64,000 bases of DNA from Centropus unirufus (lineage: Eukaryota; Chordata; Aves; Cuculiformes; Centropidae), in contig VYZI01000005.1 of the NCBI GenBank assembly GCA_013397695.1, positions 3,557,713 to 3,621,712 of the forward strand, given 5' to 3'. Each line of letters opens with the position of its first letter. The first letter of the stretch is position 1. The notes beneath the pieces are model-generated. The model did not search any database. It was not told where the DNA came from and saw only the letters and a program-made list of their open reading frames with translations. Below, one piece after another: positions 25,401 through 37,860 of this stretch. The translations under genes were made by a program, and so were the position numbers.

Positions 25401-27020
25401 CCTTTCCCTTTATGCAGGGGAGAGCCAAGACACTAGAGACAGGTACAAAGTTTTGCAGGAGTGAAGTGTGAAGAGCATACACACTTAATGCACACCACAT
25501 TAAAAACTAGCCATGACTCCATTCCTCCAGAGTATTTGAAACTTTAAGCCTCATACTACCCAATATTCCATGAATATTCAAGACAGTTATGGTATTTAAG
25601 ATCTCAAGAACCTGTATGCTCCCTTTGTTTCCACACACACAGGTGTTGCAGCCCAGCAAAGCCCTTTCTCCCGCACCTTCCTAGGCCTTCACAACATCTA
25701 GTTGTGACATCTAGTCAAAGCTGCTCAAAGAGCCAGCAGGAATCTGTACCTGCCGTACAGTATTCTATATATATATGGGGCATTCCTGGGAGGTGGGGGG
25801 CAGCAGGGTTACAACCCAGCCCTTGTATGCACAATGCTACCTAATAGTTACCTCCCACTTGGTGTGGCTGCACCATCGCATGCATATCTTTCCCTCCACT
25901 GATAAAAATCCCATAAGCTCTCCTGTTCCTGACAAGTTCCACAGTAAAACCCTACAGCACATTGTAAGGGGCACAAGCACTTCTGTTTCAATTTTAGGCC
26001 TCCTTGTAACAAACCACAGTCTCAGCATCCACCTCATCCTGTTAAGAATTAAGATGTATCATGTATATCACTCCACCATTCTGCATGGGTACACCCAAAA
26101 CAATGAAGACAGAGTTAACAAGTAGTTCTATGTTCCAAACACAAAAAGAATCAACTTGTACATTTCCTAGTTTTAAACAGCTTTCAGAATTTTGCTCTGA
26201 AAAATAAGGAGATGAGGTTTGCTGATGAAATTGCTCGTGAAGTTTTGTCATTAAACATTTGGGAAGCCTCTAATGAAATATTAGTGTTTCAGTATTGTAG
26301 AAGATACTGCAGGCAGCAGAGCTACTGATGCAGAGCCTTAAGTCTTCTTCAAGCCCAGAAATAAAACCAAAATGCTAACAAGAATGCTTCACCTCTAAGG
26401 TTCATAGCAGAAATATTTGCCAGGCCAGTAAACTTAATAAAACATTGCTCTTGAACCTATAAACAAAAGGCTGGAGACAGGAAGTAGCATTACAGACTTG
26501 AGAAGACAGACAATTAACTAATATTATTTTGTCACAGAAAATTATGACAGGCTGCATGACCCAAGATCTAAGTGCAAGACTTTGAGGAAGCACTAGTGTG
26601 TGAGAAAAACTAAACTTAAGAAATATGATGCACAATTCAGGATACCATCAATTAAATAATAGTATTTCTTAGACAAGAAATTACCATGCTTTTAGACCTA
26701 TAGATTACTGTCTACCATTGTATTTTCTTGAAGTTGCAGTACAGTCATGTCAAACACAGAAAATTTAAGCCTCTCTTTCACAGGAGTTTGCAAAGGTATA
26801 AGTAGTTTGTGGAACACTAGTGAAAAGCAAACTAAGATATGAAAACTGTGTTGTAGAAATCCCCCTATAGAGCTGGCATCTTTGTGAGAATCATCTTCAA
26901 TTAGACAAGTAAAAAAAGCCACTGGATCTGAATTGGTCCTTTTAGAAGTCAAGAATGTATATTTCCTTTTTCTTTCACAACACCTGGACGATTATAAAAA
27001 TAAAAAGATAAAAATAAATA

Positions 27021-27117
27021 AAAATATAAAAATCCATAATATATAAATAATATAGATATAAAATATAAAAATCCATAATATATAAATAATATAGATATAA
27101 AATATAAAAATCCATAA
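27021..27117. repeat. AT-rich 39-bp tandem repeat, about 2.5 copies
   Basis: Two identical 39-bp units (27021-27059 and 27060-27098) each start AAAATATAAAAATCCATAAT. A partial third copy runs to 27117, inside a wider A/T-only zone from about 26990. Read on the minus strand it gives a spurious repeated YYGFLYFISILFI peptide. Confidence 0.9.
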
Positions 27118-30100
27118 AAATCCAGACAACACTGAAGTAGGTATATATTGCAAAGCAATAGCAAGATAGTAGGTAGTAATAGCAAGATTATGATTACAGA
27201 CTAGACAAAGCTATGAAGAGATGCACTAAGAGTGATCAAACCATGGGCCATTGACAAACCCCTCACTAGGAGTCACTGGCATTGGTTCCAACTGCCTCTA
27301 GTTGTGAAATGTGTTAAAAGACCCAGGTAATTTCATAACCACACTAATCATCACTGCAGTACACTAGACACTTTCCATTTCTAAGAAGAGTAATTGCACA
27401 ATATAAATGCAATCCACTCTATGGATTTGAGAATTCAGCAATAGCTTTACACCATTTAAGGTCCTCACAACAGCCACAGCTCCAAAACCAATTAATTTCA
27501 TGTGGTCCCTGTTTTCCTCCTGTGTCTACTCTCAAAGTTCAGTATGTAGCTAAACAAATAAAAAAGGTAACACAAATAGACACCACCACCGTGTTCACAT
27601 ATCAGACACTTCAGCAATACACCACTTAAGAGCTAAAGCTGCTCTTAAATTATTATTGCAGAGGAGAAGAATACCAGATCTTCCCAAATGGCCACATCCC
27701 TTATATTATCTTCTGCAAAGTTGTATGCAATAATTTCTTTTAAAGAGGACTTGCTCCAAATTTTGTGATATCTGCTAGTAATTTCTTTTTGTACCTGTTA
27801 ATCAGTTATAAGACTTTGTTCAAATACCTAATAAAATTAGTTTCAATTGAAATTATGTTTTGCAGTTCCCTCTGAAAGAAAAATTTCTCTTCAGCTACAG
27901 GAAATTAACATGGGTGTCTTCATTACAGACATTCATAAACCTAACCAATCAAGATCTAGTATCAAAGAAACCTGAAGATCACAGAAACCAACAAGCTTTT
28001 CAGTCAACTATCTTAGAAGCAGCAGAGATAATTCAAAGTAGTTAGACGCCCTAGCCCCAAATTACACTTTTCCAAGTATGATAAGCAGAATCCAAGTACC
28101 TTCTTGAAGGGTTTAATGTTCTAAATGTCATCACATTCCTTTTTGTTTCTCCTTCCCCCACCCCCAAAACAAACTTGGAACATGAAACTGAGGAAGAAAT
28201 ACTTTGCATATCAGACAGAAGTCATATTACTGTGATTCATGATGGTATCACTATCATATAGACAGGACAGTACATCTGTATTTCCAGAAAGTCTCTTGCA
28301 GGAACTTTGTGAAAGACAACTCAAATTTCAATTCCACCAATCTGGACTCTTTCAGAGGAATCACCTTATCTACTTCACGTTCACAAATTCTCAGAAGTGT
28401 GTCACTTTTTTCAAATGTCTATTTATTGACATTACCACATAATTTTCTCATGCCAGACAGTGTAGCAAAGGCCACTAATGGGAGCTGTAAACTTTCCACC
28501 ATTAATCAATGAACACTTCAGTGTGGCTTAATAAGTTACCACTGTTGAAGCACCTGTCATCATCTTCATAGTGTAAATTCAGAATCACACACACAATTTT
28601 TATTCTGTATCAATAGAGGTGAAAGCATCAAACACCAGCTGAAATATGAATATTCAGATGCAAATATGTGTACATACTCCTAGCACCTATTACTAGCAAT
28701 AATAATTTCGATTAAATGTTCCATTAGGATAGTTCCATTAAGAACTCTCTCTGAGCTCATGTCAGATAGTTTCATTTGTTTAGCAATACACTGGTAACAT
28801 AAATATTGAATGGACTTAAGTTGCCTCTGAGATACTGACATTTTCCATCTAGGATACAAATTACTTAAAACCCAAGCCTACAGTTACTCAGTTTCAATAC
28901 TTTATCCTCATTTATAGCATCCTAAATCAGTCCAAAACTGGCATACACTTGAAATACACCACGCTTCAACCTGAATTTAAATTATAAAAGTCTAGGCTAT
29001 CATCTTATCTCTCAAGTAGAGTTGGTTTTAAGTCCAGTCAGTAAGTAGATAGGAGACTGCTTATGGCAGAATGATATACGAAGAAAACAGTAGAGCAGCC
29101 TGTCAAATTCAATGTAATGTTCACCTCCCAACGCTATTTTAGATGATCACCATACAACTGAGACATTCAGCTTTTCAGAATGCTAACATGCTCTGTTTTA
29201 TATTTCACAAATGTAAAAACTACACAGTGTTTTTTTCCTCATTAAGTTCTTAACATTGGTGACTTAATCAACTTATGTGTACTAGAACTCTGCCAAGGTA
29301 AGTTATCCTAGAATTGTAAGTGAATCCACAGTTTTTCAAATCCTCTTAAGCTCTTACATAATGCTGTTATGTGTATTAAAACAGCAACTACTTTACATTA
29401 TTACAGCAGCTGCAGCATTCCAGTTAAGTGCTTGAAAGTAGTGCGACAAGGAAGATGCACAGAACCTCACAGGTTACTAAAGTTCAGAGCTATCCAATTT
29501 AATGTCAGTTTATTCATCATAAGCTGCAGTTCAGCCCTATACGTAAAATGCAGCATCCCTGATCCAAACCACTGTCTCAGCATTTCCCTATTCTAAGACA
29601 TGATTAGAAAACACTATTAAGTAGGAATGGACAAAGTTCATCAAGTTTTACAGCTACAGCAGTGGAATTTTGAAAACAGACAATATCCAAGAGAAGTAGC
29701 ACATTTTTTTCAGGAGACATACACATCCTGAGGGAAGAAAAAGGCTCGCTGCAGCAGGATACTGTGCCCTTGAAAGCACGGCAGACAACAGAGCAAGACA
29801 AAAGGCTAGTTTAGCATTACAGTTGCTAGTAGGATAAACAGGGCAATGATACACTGAAGGTGTAGACTGCAAAAGAATTGCTCAAATATGATATTGAAGG
29901 CAGGGAGTTTGAGCCTTAGGAGAGACAAGGTTGGTCAGAAGAGGACACAAGGAAGATAACTACTGCAAGTACAAGAACATCTGCAATAGCATCTCAACAT
30001 GCATACTCTTAACGTGTTGTTTGATGAAAGTAATCAGAAAGCAAACTATGTATCTACAGTGCAACCACCTACACTAGATGGGAATATTAGTTCTCAAGAT

Positions 30101-30170
30101 GATTCACTAACCTGTACAGAAATTTCAGTATCCAAAACTCAATCTGTACTTTCTTGCTTTTTAATTGAGT

Positions 30171-30186
30171 AAAAAAAAAAAAAAAA
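30171..30186 (+). repeat. Poly(A) run
   Basis: A run of about 16 A in intron 1. No retrocopy or SINE body is recognised upstream, so I read it as a simple homopolymer. Confidence 0.7.
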
Positions 30187-31786
30187 CCAACCCAAGACAA
30201 CCAAACACACCCTTTATCCCCAAGTCCACTTAAGACATCCTCTTCCCTTTTTTTTTTTGTGGGAAGCCTCAGGTACAGATCACCAAGATTCCCTTAGAAG
30301 GGTCAGATGAATGTGCTGTCTTAGATGGTACCTTTTGTACCAGGCATTACTCCAGCATTCAAGTTAGCTTTTCTTCCCGAACACTTGAAAAAACATGCCA
30401 GCATTCTACCACTTTACTGGTCATTTACAATATTCAGGAAAAAAATGTGAAATGACTGAACTTTCTCCTCCTTAGATTTTGTTAAGACCTCATATCTGGC
30501 CTTTTTTTCAGGCACTAGAAGTGCAAGGGACAAATGTGAGCCTATTTAACATTTCAACATGGTAAAATTTGATTGTCTTATGTAGTGATGACTTGTAATG
30601 TTCTTGTAAGTTTGCTTCAGACCTGTTCTTTCTAAGGATCAGTAATAGTACAAAAATAATTACCAGCCAAATATCCACTTTCTGTGACATAGCTATCAAA
30701 AAAAAAACAAAAAACAAAACCCCCATCATCTGTTCCTAATGGTGCATGCCTTGTAAGAACTGCTCAATCCTAACAAAATGACCATTTGCTTGTAAACACA
30801 TTTGTATAGGCTTCATTTTGCTGAGATTCATTAAACTAGTCCTTCCCCAGAGCCTGAAGATCTAAATATATTCATAATAAACAACTCCAAAAAGCAGCCT
30901 ATATGACTAAGTAGTGACTGCACTACAGAGGGCAGGCGTAAGCAGTCTTGCATGCAATTCATTCATGCTGGAAGGCTGTAAATCATACACAATACACTTC
31001 AGCTGCTCCAGAAACTGCAATGGTACCATTGAGGAAACCACTTCTTTGCCTCTCTACTCTTAACCAGCTCTTGAAAGGAAGATTAGCAGGAAGAAACTAC
31101 CCATGCACAAGCAAAATCCCAAAGCTTTTTTATATTGCCATATCCCATGTAAAACTTCCTCCTTCACAGGTGTTCTAGCGTCACTTACCAACAAAAATAT
31201 CCAGTTTGAAAATAGGTCACCTTTGTCGCCAGCCATCCTCAGGCCAATATAGCCTTTTTCCCTAGTGGATGTTCTCCGATACTTTATTTGGTCTAAAAAA
31301 AAAAAAAAACCCTCACCAAATACAACCACACATGTCTGTCCTTCAGCTAACACCGAGACTGTGCATCAACCACTAACATCTTTAAGTCACCTTCCACAAA
31401 TTTAACCAGGGGAGTATCATCTGAGTGCCCAAGCCCACCTAAGCAAAACACATAAAAACCTCTCTCCAGGACTTATCTACTAATCCAACCCATTGCTACA
31501 GCAATCTAAAGGCAGCAAATCACATGTAATAAGTGAAGCAATGCCCACACTGACAAAGAACAAGAGATATTCGGCTTCCAGCCTCTCTCATAAGCTTCCT
31601 CCAACCCTGAGAGCAGAAAAGACTCGCAGGCTGAGCAAACCTGTTGGCTCTGCACCTGGTTCGGAGGGACGAGATGCACTGTCATCCCCCCCAGCGCACC
31701 CGTGACCGGCCTGACTCTCACCGGAGGGCTTTCGCCTCTCTTGTTTATCTGGTTTGTTTTTTTCCAAGCCACGGAACATACGAGGC

Positions 31787-32400
31787 GGTGCTGCCCAGGG
31801 CAGCGGGTGGGTGCGGAGGTCACACTCGCTGCCGCTTTTGCCGCGGTGTGGGAACACTGCGGGTGGTGAGGGGACACGGGCACGGGAAGAGCCAGGAACG
31901 GTGAGGGCACACGGGCACGGCGCTACCGAGGGCAGCGGGTGGGACACACACACACACTCACCGCCACTTTTCCCGTGGTGACCCCGCGGGAACGCTGTTC
32001 CAGTGGGAGCGGTGAGGAAACACGGACACGGCGCTACCGAGGGCAGCGGGGACGGACACACACATACACACACACTCGCTGCCACTTTTCCAGTGGTGGA
32101 CCCTGAGGTGCGGGAGCGCTTCTCCAGGCTGGGTGGGACACGGATAGGGACACGGTGCTGCCAAGGGCAGCGGGTAGGGACACACACACTCGCTGCCACT
32201 TTTCCCGCGGTGTTCCAGGGCGGGTGGCGAGGGACACGGGTCTGGACACGAGCAGGGCGCTGCGAGGGCAGGGCATCGGGGAGCTGCCACTTTTCCCGCG
32301 GAGCGCGCACAGTGCGGGTGGCGGGGCACAGGGCACGGCGCCGCTTTTCCCGCGGGGACCGCGCCGTGCGGGAACGCTGCTCCAGGGCGGGGGGCGAGGG
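31787..32400. repeat. GC-rich minisatellite, about six diverged units of 80-130 bp
   Basis: The core GG(C/T)GCTRCC-GGGCAGCGGG, then a CA-repeat stretch, then CGCTGCCACTTTTCCCGCGGTG recurs. Units start at about 31787, 31919, 32030, 32154, 32256 and 32337. Spacing shrinks from about 132 to 81 bp because the CA run varies in length and is lost in the last two copies. The array sits at the promoter-proximal end of SNRK intron 1. Confidence 0.8.
31837..32353 (+). promoter_or_regulatory. Cluster of four E2F-type TTTSSCGC motifs within the minisatellite
   Basis: Perfect matches to TTTSSCGC lie at 31837-31844 (TTTGCCGC), 32201-32208, 32292-32299 and 32346-32353 (TTTCCCGC). One degenerate copy (TTTCCCGT) lies at 31969-31976. 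They occupy the same place in each repeat unit. The motif matches are direct observation. Binding by E2F or any other factor is inference. Confidence 0.4.
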
Positions 32401-32689
32401 CACGGGGCGGCGTGGCACGGAGGGGCCGCAGGAGGCTCCCGGCGGTCACACCCGCTCCTCCCTTCCCCCCTCAAATCCCGCTCCTCAAGCCCCCGCAGCA
32501 CCGACCTTCGGCGGCCGGGAAGCGCCGTGTGTGTGTGTGTCCCACCCCGCGCCGCCTCCTCCTCCTCCGAGGCCGCCATTGGGCCGGCCGGGAGAGGCTG
32601 GGGGAAACGGGAAGGCGAAGGGAAGGAAGGGCACCCCCACTCCACGCACCCCCAAAGCCCGAGCTGAGCCCGGCCCAGCCCCAACTTAC

Positions 32690-32934
32690 CGTGCGCAGCA
32701 GCGGCGCCGCGCCCCGCGCCGCCCTCGCATGGGCAGCAGCCGCCGCGACCGCCCTTCGGGAGCAGGGACGGGGAGAGTCAGCGGCGGGGATGGGAAAAGA
32801 GGGAAGGCTGTCCCCCCTGGCCCCTCCGCGCGCCAGCAGGGAATGGGGCAGGGGCGCCTCGCGCTGCGGCGCCTCAAGACGCAACTGACAACAACGGCCG
32901 CGGCTCGCGGGGAGCCGCTGGGCTGCGCGCGGGG
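32690..32934 (-). other. SNRK: SNRK non-coding exon 1 (3' boundary clear, 5' end unknown)
   Basis: In the CpG island the minus strand reads CTGCGCACG|GTAAGT, an excellent donor with the last exon base at 32690. The sequence upstream (32691-32934) is very GC-rich and CpG-dense, as expected for a first exon and core promoter. The transcription start cannot be placed. It lies either in this segment or in the adjacent assembly gap. An ATG in weak context (C at -3) lies at 32730-32728. Confidence 0.6.
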
Positions 32935-33529
32935 NNNNNNNNNNNNNNNNNNNNNNNNNNNNNNNNNNNNNNNNNNNNNNNNNNNNNNNNNNNNNNNNNN
33001 NNNNNNNNNNNNNNNNNNNNNNNNNNNNNNNNNNNNNNNNNNNNNNNNNNNNNNNNNNNNNNNNNNNNNNNNNNNNNNNNNNNNNNNNNNNNNNNNNNNN
33101 NNNNNNNNNNNNNNNNNNNNNNNNNNNNNNNNNNNNNNNNNNNNNNNNNNNNNNNNNNNNNNNNNNNNNNNNNNNNNNNNNNNNNNNNNNNNNNNNNNNN
33201 NNNNNNNNNNNNNNNNNNNNNNNNNNNNNNNNNNNNNNNNNNNNNNNNNNNNNNNNNNNNNNNNNNNNNNNNNNNNNNNNNNNNNNNNNNNNNNNNNNNN
33301 NNNNNNNNNNNNNNNNNNNNNNNNNNNNNNNNNNNNNNNNNNNNNNNNNNNNNNNNNNNNNNNNNNNNNNNNNNNNNNNNNNNNNNNNNNNNNNNNNNNN
33401 NNNNNNNNNNNNNNNNNNNNNNNNNNNNNNNNNNNNNNNNNNNNNNNNNNNNNNNNNNNNNNNNNNNNNNNNNNNNNNNNNNNNNNNNNNNNNNNNNNNN
33501 NNNNNNNNNNNNNNNNNNNNNNNNNNNNN
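32935..33529. other. Assembly gap (N run, 595 bases)
   Basis: Every base is N. The gap begins inside the CpG island and ends in moderate-GC DNA, so it probably hides part of the SNRK promoter and perhaps the transcription start. The true length may differ from the N count. Confidence 0.99.
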
Positions 33530-36500
33530 AAGGGGAAGGGGAAGGAAGAAAAGGTCTTTCTGTATAACAAGTGAAGGGAGTAAAAATCCTGGTGTATTAA
33601 TGAGAGTATAGAGATTGTGGCCTTTGTGTCCTGGGCAGCGCACCTAAGTAGCAGCCCCTGTGCTGAGGAGGACAGGATCAAGACGGATGCTGGAGGTCAC
33701 TGTAAGCAGGAGTAGTGAAAGGAAGGGATGACATTGAGGCTAGTGGGAGAAAATAGTCTGGGGAATGAGCCTAGCAGGTGTTTCAGAGGGAAACTGCAGT
33801 CCGTGTAATGAAGGGGAGGGAAAAACCTTGAAGGATTGTGCTACGGATGCGTTCAGGCTCCTATGTGCTAAAGGGTATGGGCAAAGTGGTTGCTTGGAGA
33901 ATCAGAAATAATGCGCGGCTTTCCTCCAAAGATCAAGGAAAGAAAAACAGCCAGGGAAAAGACAGGCTTAAAAGTGGCACTTTGCAAAGTGCCCCCTTTT
34001 TCAAATGGCAATGGCCAATAGAGATCTGCCGAAAGAGAATACTAAAACCTTGTTATACTGAAGCCCAGTTTTAGGAAAATGTTTGATAAATACTTCCTCC
34101 CCCCATGCTTTGACAAATTTAAATATCATTCCTTCATGAATAGCTGATATTACACTGTACAGCAGTGGCTGTTGGCTTAACCTGGCATTTCTTAGGTTGA
34201 AACCAATCATTTATGAGTAAACTCCACTATAAAATATAGTTCAGAAAATGACTAAAAAATTAAAATGCTGTGATCATACATAGTAAAAGAACTTCATTAT
34301 TTTGTAGTTTAAGGTTTCAAAAGAGAAATAAAAAAATACATCAAGATTTCAAGATATGTTGATTTTCATCATTGCTTCCCAACTAGAATGAGAATCTCTT
34401 CATTTTGTTGTCATTTGAACCCATTGAGTAGGCCTGATTCTCCACTTTTACACCAACTTGACACCTACAGAATGCAACGGATTGCTGAATTCACAAGATG
34501 GATCTGATGTAAGTGTATGCAATAAGCAGCCCATTGTTTCTGGCTGCCCCATAATCACTGATTTCTCAAGTCTGAGTTTGCACCAGCGTCCAACATTCAT
34601 CACTTGGATTCCTGAGTTTACTACAATCACATGACACCTAATGTTTATGGTGCTGCAGAACTTAAAACTAGATCCTGTCTCTGGCTTTCTTATTAGTAAC
34701 AGCTATGGCTTCTACGTGTTTTTCAGTTTGAGTTTTATTTGTGTGTTGGAGAAGGCGCATTCTCACAAAGGCCTTATTTATATCAAAGTTGTAATGACAC
34801 TTCAGTTCCGTGCCACTAAGTCTCCCTTTGCAAAAAGTTTTGGCTTAAAGGATCTTTTTATATTTGCTAAAAATCACATTATCTATTGTGCTGCCCAGAT
34901 TTGGTGTGTTTGTGTGCGTGTGTTTGCTTATGTAGGGGAACATGTGGATGGAAAAGGATGCATTTGCAGGGGAAAAAAAAAAGAATATTCTCACCTGTGA
35001 TATAGTTGTTGTGGGATAATGTAGTCTGTGTTGCTTGGATAATACGATACTTCTTTTACTCTATGTGATGAATCGTCGTAGATGAATATGGTTGAGACTC
35101 ACAAGGAGGGTCAAGGACATGTGCAGCACTTAAGGGGAGACAACATGGCCTGGAAGGAATCTGGCAGTCACAGTGAGCTGGAATTCAGTGCAGGCTGGTT
35201 TGCCTTTTTCAGACAGTTTTATTACTGCTTACACAAGATCACACACTGCTGAGGCAAGACCGACACCATTACCCCAACAGGCTGATGTCAATCTTGTGTC
35301 ACATACACAGTCACTTACACTGGGCTTTGTCTTCAGTGGCGCAGGGCCTTGTCTTGGTTTTGTGAGGTTTTTCGAAATGAAAACTTAATTAATGTGGTAG
35401 TTACATGCCTGTAAATTCAGCCAAGCTGCAGCTGGGTTGCTAGGGGACTGGGCAGCTGGGCTGCTGCTTTTGGTTGGCCTCACCTGTTTCACCTTGCAGC
35501 AAGAGTGCCCTGCCTTGGCTCCGTGTTGGTTTTGAAACAAGATAGCTAATGCGTGTTAGCTATGCCACAGCAAAACACACCTCATCTGTCAGTCATAGCC
35601 TGAATGTATTTGTCTAGGAAAGGTGACAGCAACAGCCTCATGCATCTATTTAAGAGGTTGCTCATGGTGCATATGCATCCAAATCAGACCAGACAACATT
35701 CCTCTTTTCTAAATCCAAGCTCAGTCTACTGTAGGAAGAAAATGGTAGATAATATTTGCTTTTACAGAAGTCCTACTGGATTGCAGTCGAAATAACCTTA
35801 CTTTATGTAAGATACTAAATGTGTAAGCCATCTGTGAAAAGTATGGAGTATATAAACACGTACAAAATTGCTAGTCTACAGTATTTGAGAAGGAATATGT
35901 TTTTCAAAAGATGAATCATTACATTTCACCTGTCTGAAAAATTAAGCTAATGCTTAATGTAAATTATTTTACACCTTTCCAATGAGATGTGCTTGAAACG
36001 CAAAGTAGTGAAAAAGTCGGGACGTTTCAAAGTGCTAGAGACTTAAATAAATAATTTGGACTAGGCTTTGTCAGCCTGTCCATTCTCCCAAGTAATTCCC
36101 AACCCCACTGACCAATTCTGAGTTAAAGGAGTAGATACCTCCAGAACTGCATGTTTTCATAAGTGTCATGAAACCAGGCCTTGGTCCTGGAGAGTAACCT
36201 TACCTGTACTCCCTGTACAGCAAATGCTGCAATGTGAGCTTACCCTTTATTAGTCACAAGAGAATCCACTTGGATGAGAGTGGCTTTTTCCCCTCAGGGT
36301 GGAAAAAGCTTCCGTCAAAATTCACACTTCATTAGACACTGGATAATCTGAGCATGAGGCTCAAATCCATAGGCCTCATTAGTTCCCTTTCATTATTAAA
36401 TTATTAACAGTTTCCCTGACAAAGCAGAACAAAGCAGCTGCCTGTGGACAGATATAGAAGAGAACAATTTATACTGAACCTTTTGCAGGACGTTCAGATA

Positions 36501-36624
36501 TTACATTTCTTAATAGTCTGGGTGCTCACAGCTGAACGTTCTGTACATTTCCACTGTCAGAGTCCCTAACTTGGGTTTCTGGGCTGCAAATGTCCAAAGG
36601 AATCACTGCAGTCTCTTTTTCTGA
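33530..36624. other. Intergenic stretch upstream of SNRK
   Basis: After the gap there is a short purine-rich stretch, then ordinary moderate-GC sequence. There is a short GT-rich patch near 34905-34925. No gene, RNA gene or repeat family is recognised. Confidence 0.6.
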
Positions 36625-37860
36625 GGTCAAAACTCAGCTAGAGGTAAGATTTGCAAGGAACGTCAAGGGCAACAAGAAGAGTTTCTGCCACAACTCCAAG
36701 AGTATGAAACTGAAAAAGGAAAATGTGAGCTTGTTCCCAGATGGGGAAACTGGTCTAGTAATAATTGGAGTGGATAAGGCTCTGGTAGCCAGAGCCATTT
36801 TTGCTTCAGACTTACCAGCAGGGTCTCCTACCTCTCTGTACTTAGAATTCAAGGAGAACTATCAGAAATGGGTGACATCAAGTCAGGGATTATGTGGGAG
36901 AACTCAAGCCATAAACATTGTGGGATTGACTGAGCTGTATCTAGGGGATCTGACTGGTATCACTGCAAGGCTGTACTTTTATCTTTGAATGATCCCAGAG
37001 ACTGGGAGAGGTCCCCAGCGACTGGAGAAAGGCAAATGTTGTGCCTCTCTTAAAAAAAAACAAAAACGAGGGAAACTGTTGGCTGATCAGCCTCACTGCA
37101 GTCCAGGTGGAAACCCATGTCCTCTTGGAACACGTTTCTGGGCACAGGAAGGAGGAGGTGACCAGGAACAGCCAGCATCCATTTACCAAGGGTGAATCAT
37201 GCCTCACAACCCTGATTGTCTTCTGTAGTAAAATAACTATGTTCGTAGATGAAGGAAGAGTACCGGCATATCATTTAACTTGACTTTTTCCAAGACTTTT
37301 GACACAGTCTATCTCAACCTTGTATCTGAACTAGGATTTTATGGTCTGGATGGATGGACAAACACATGAGTAAAATACTGGATGATAAGGGTCAGAGGGC
37401 AGTGGTTAACAGTCGATCTGGAGGTCGGTGAGAAAAGGAGTACTGTAGGAGTCTACATTGAGACCTGACCTGTTTGTCATCTTTATCAGTGCCAGGTTGG
37501 CAGAGTGCCCTCTCGTCAAGTTTGTGGATGACAGCAAATCAGTAGGAGTAGTCAATATGGTCATGGGTAGAGTTGCCATTCAGAGGAATTCAGGCTCTGA
37601 GGAATGGATGACAAGAACCTCATGAAATTAAATCAGGAGAAATGGAGTCTGGAACAGGCTAACAACCTGCAGGGTACTGGGCTGGGGAGAAGCTCTGCAG
37701 AGCAGGTCCTGGGGGACATCTGGGTAAGCCTGAGCTGGCAGTGAAGGTTAACAGCACCCTGGTCTGCGTCAGCAGGAGCTCAGTCAAGGGATGGGAATCA
37801 ATTACCATCCTCTACTCGGCACTCAGACCACATCTGTTCTTTTCCATCACAGCATAAGTT
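36625..37860 (+). mobile_element. CR1 LINE, internal ORF2 fragment (linker to reverse transcriptase and beyond)
   Basis: Translations in shifting frames match CR1 ORF2 in order. First comes RFARNVKGNKKSF and IFASDLPAG (linker before the polymerase). Then WRKANVVPL, VTRNSQHPFTKGESCLTTLI and FSKTFDTVYLN (RT fingers and palm), and a fragment corresponding to the FADDTK region (KFVDDSKSVGV). Nucleotide blocks GTCCTGGGGGACATCTGGGT and CATCCTCTACTCGGCACTC follow. Many stops and frameshifts make it a dead copy. The usual 3' tail is absent or unrecognisable. Confidence 0.88.

Larger units (their letters stand above)
22434..32689 (-). other. SNRK: SNRK intron 1 (10.3 kb)
   Basis: It runs from the exon 1 donor in the CpG island to the exon 2 acceptor. 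It contains the minisatellite, an AT-rich 39-bp tandem repeat near 27021-27117 and A runs near 30171-30186 and 31294-31308. Otherwise it is plain AT-rich intron. Additional alternative leader exons cannot be excluded. Confidence 0.6.
21061..32730 (-). promoter_or_regulatory. Predicted uORF 1 across SNRK exons 1-3 (51 codons)
   Basis: Assuming exons 1, 2 and 3 are joined, an ATG at 32730 opens a frame that stays open through the whole of exon 2. It stops at TGA 21063-21061 in exon 3. The peptide starts MRGRRGARRRCC and ends REAVRDACQ. The start context is weak, and the ORF exists only if transcription begins upstream of 32730. It overlaps uORF 2 in another frame. Confidence 0.35.
31640..32934. 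promoter_or_regulatory. CpG island at SNRK promoter and exon 1
   Basis: The sequence changes sharply from AT-rich intron to very GC-rich, CpG-dense DNA from about 31640 up to the gap at 32935. After the gap (33530) CpG density is again low. It contains exon 1's donor, a GC-rich minisatellite, short CA/GT runs and a CCAAT box read on the minus strand near 32577-32581. Such islands mark promoters of widely expressed genes, which fits SNRK. The upstream limit is hidden by the gap. Confidence 0.85.

Noticed and set aside
26949..27185. Minus-strand ORF with a repeated hydrophobic YYGFLYF peptide, resembling membrane repeats
   Set aside because: It is an artefact of the 39-bp AT-rich tandem repeat.
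31588..33643. Long ORFs of 160-520 codons on both strands in the GC-rich region
   Set aside because: GC-rich DNA has few stop codons, the frames run through a minisatellite, and several are padded by the N gap. No domain is recognisable, and the SNRK exon 1 donor lies inside them.
36590..36988. 132-codon plus-strand ORF as a possible host gene
   Set aside because: From about 36625 it matches CR1 ORF2 linker sequence (RFARNVKGNKKSF and following) and continues into decayed CR1 reverse transcriptase.
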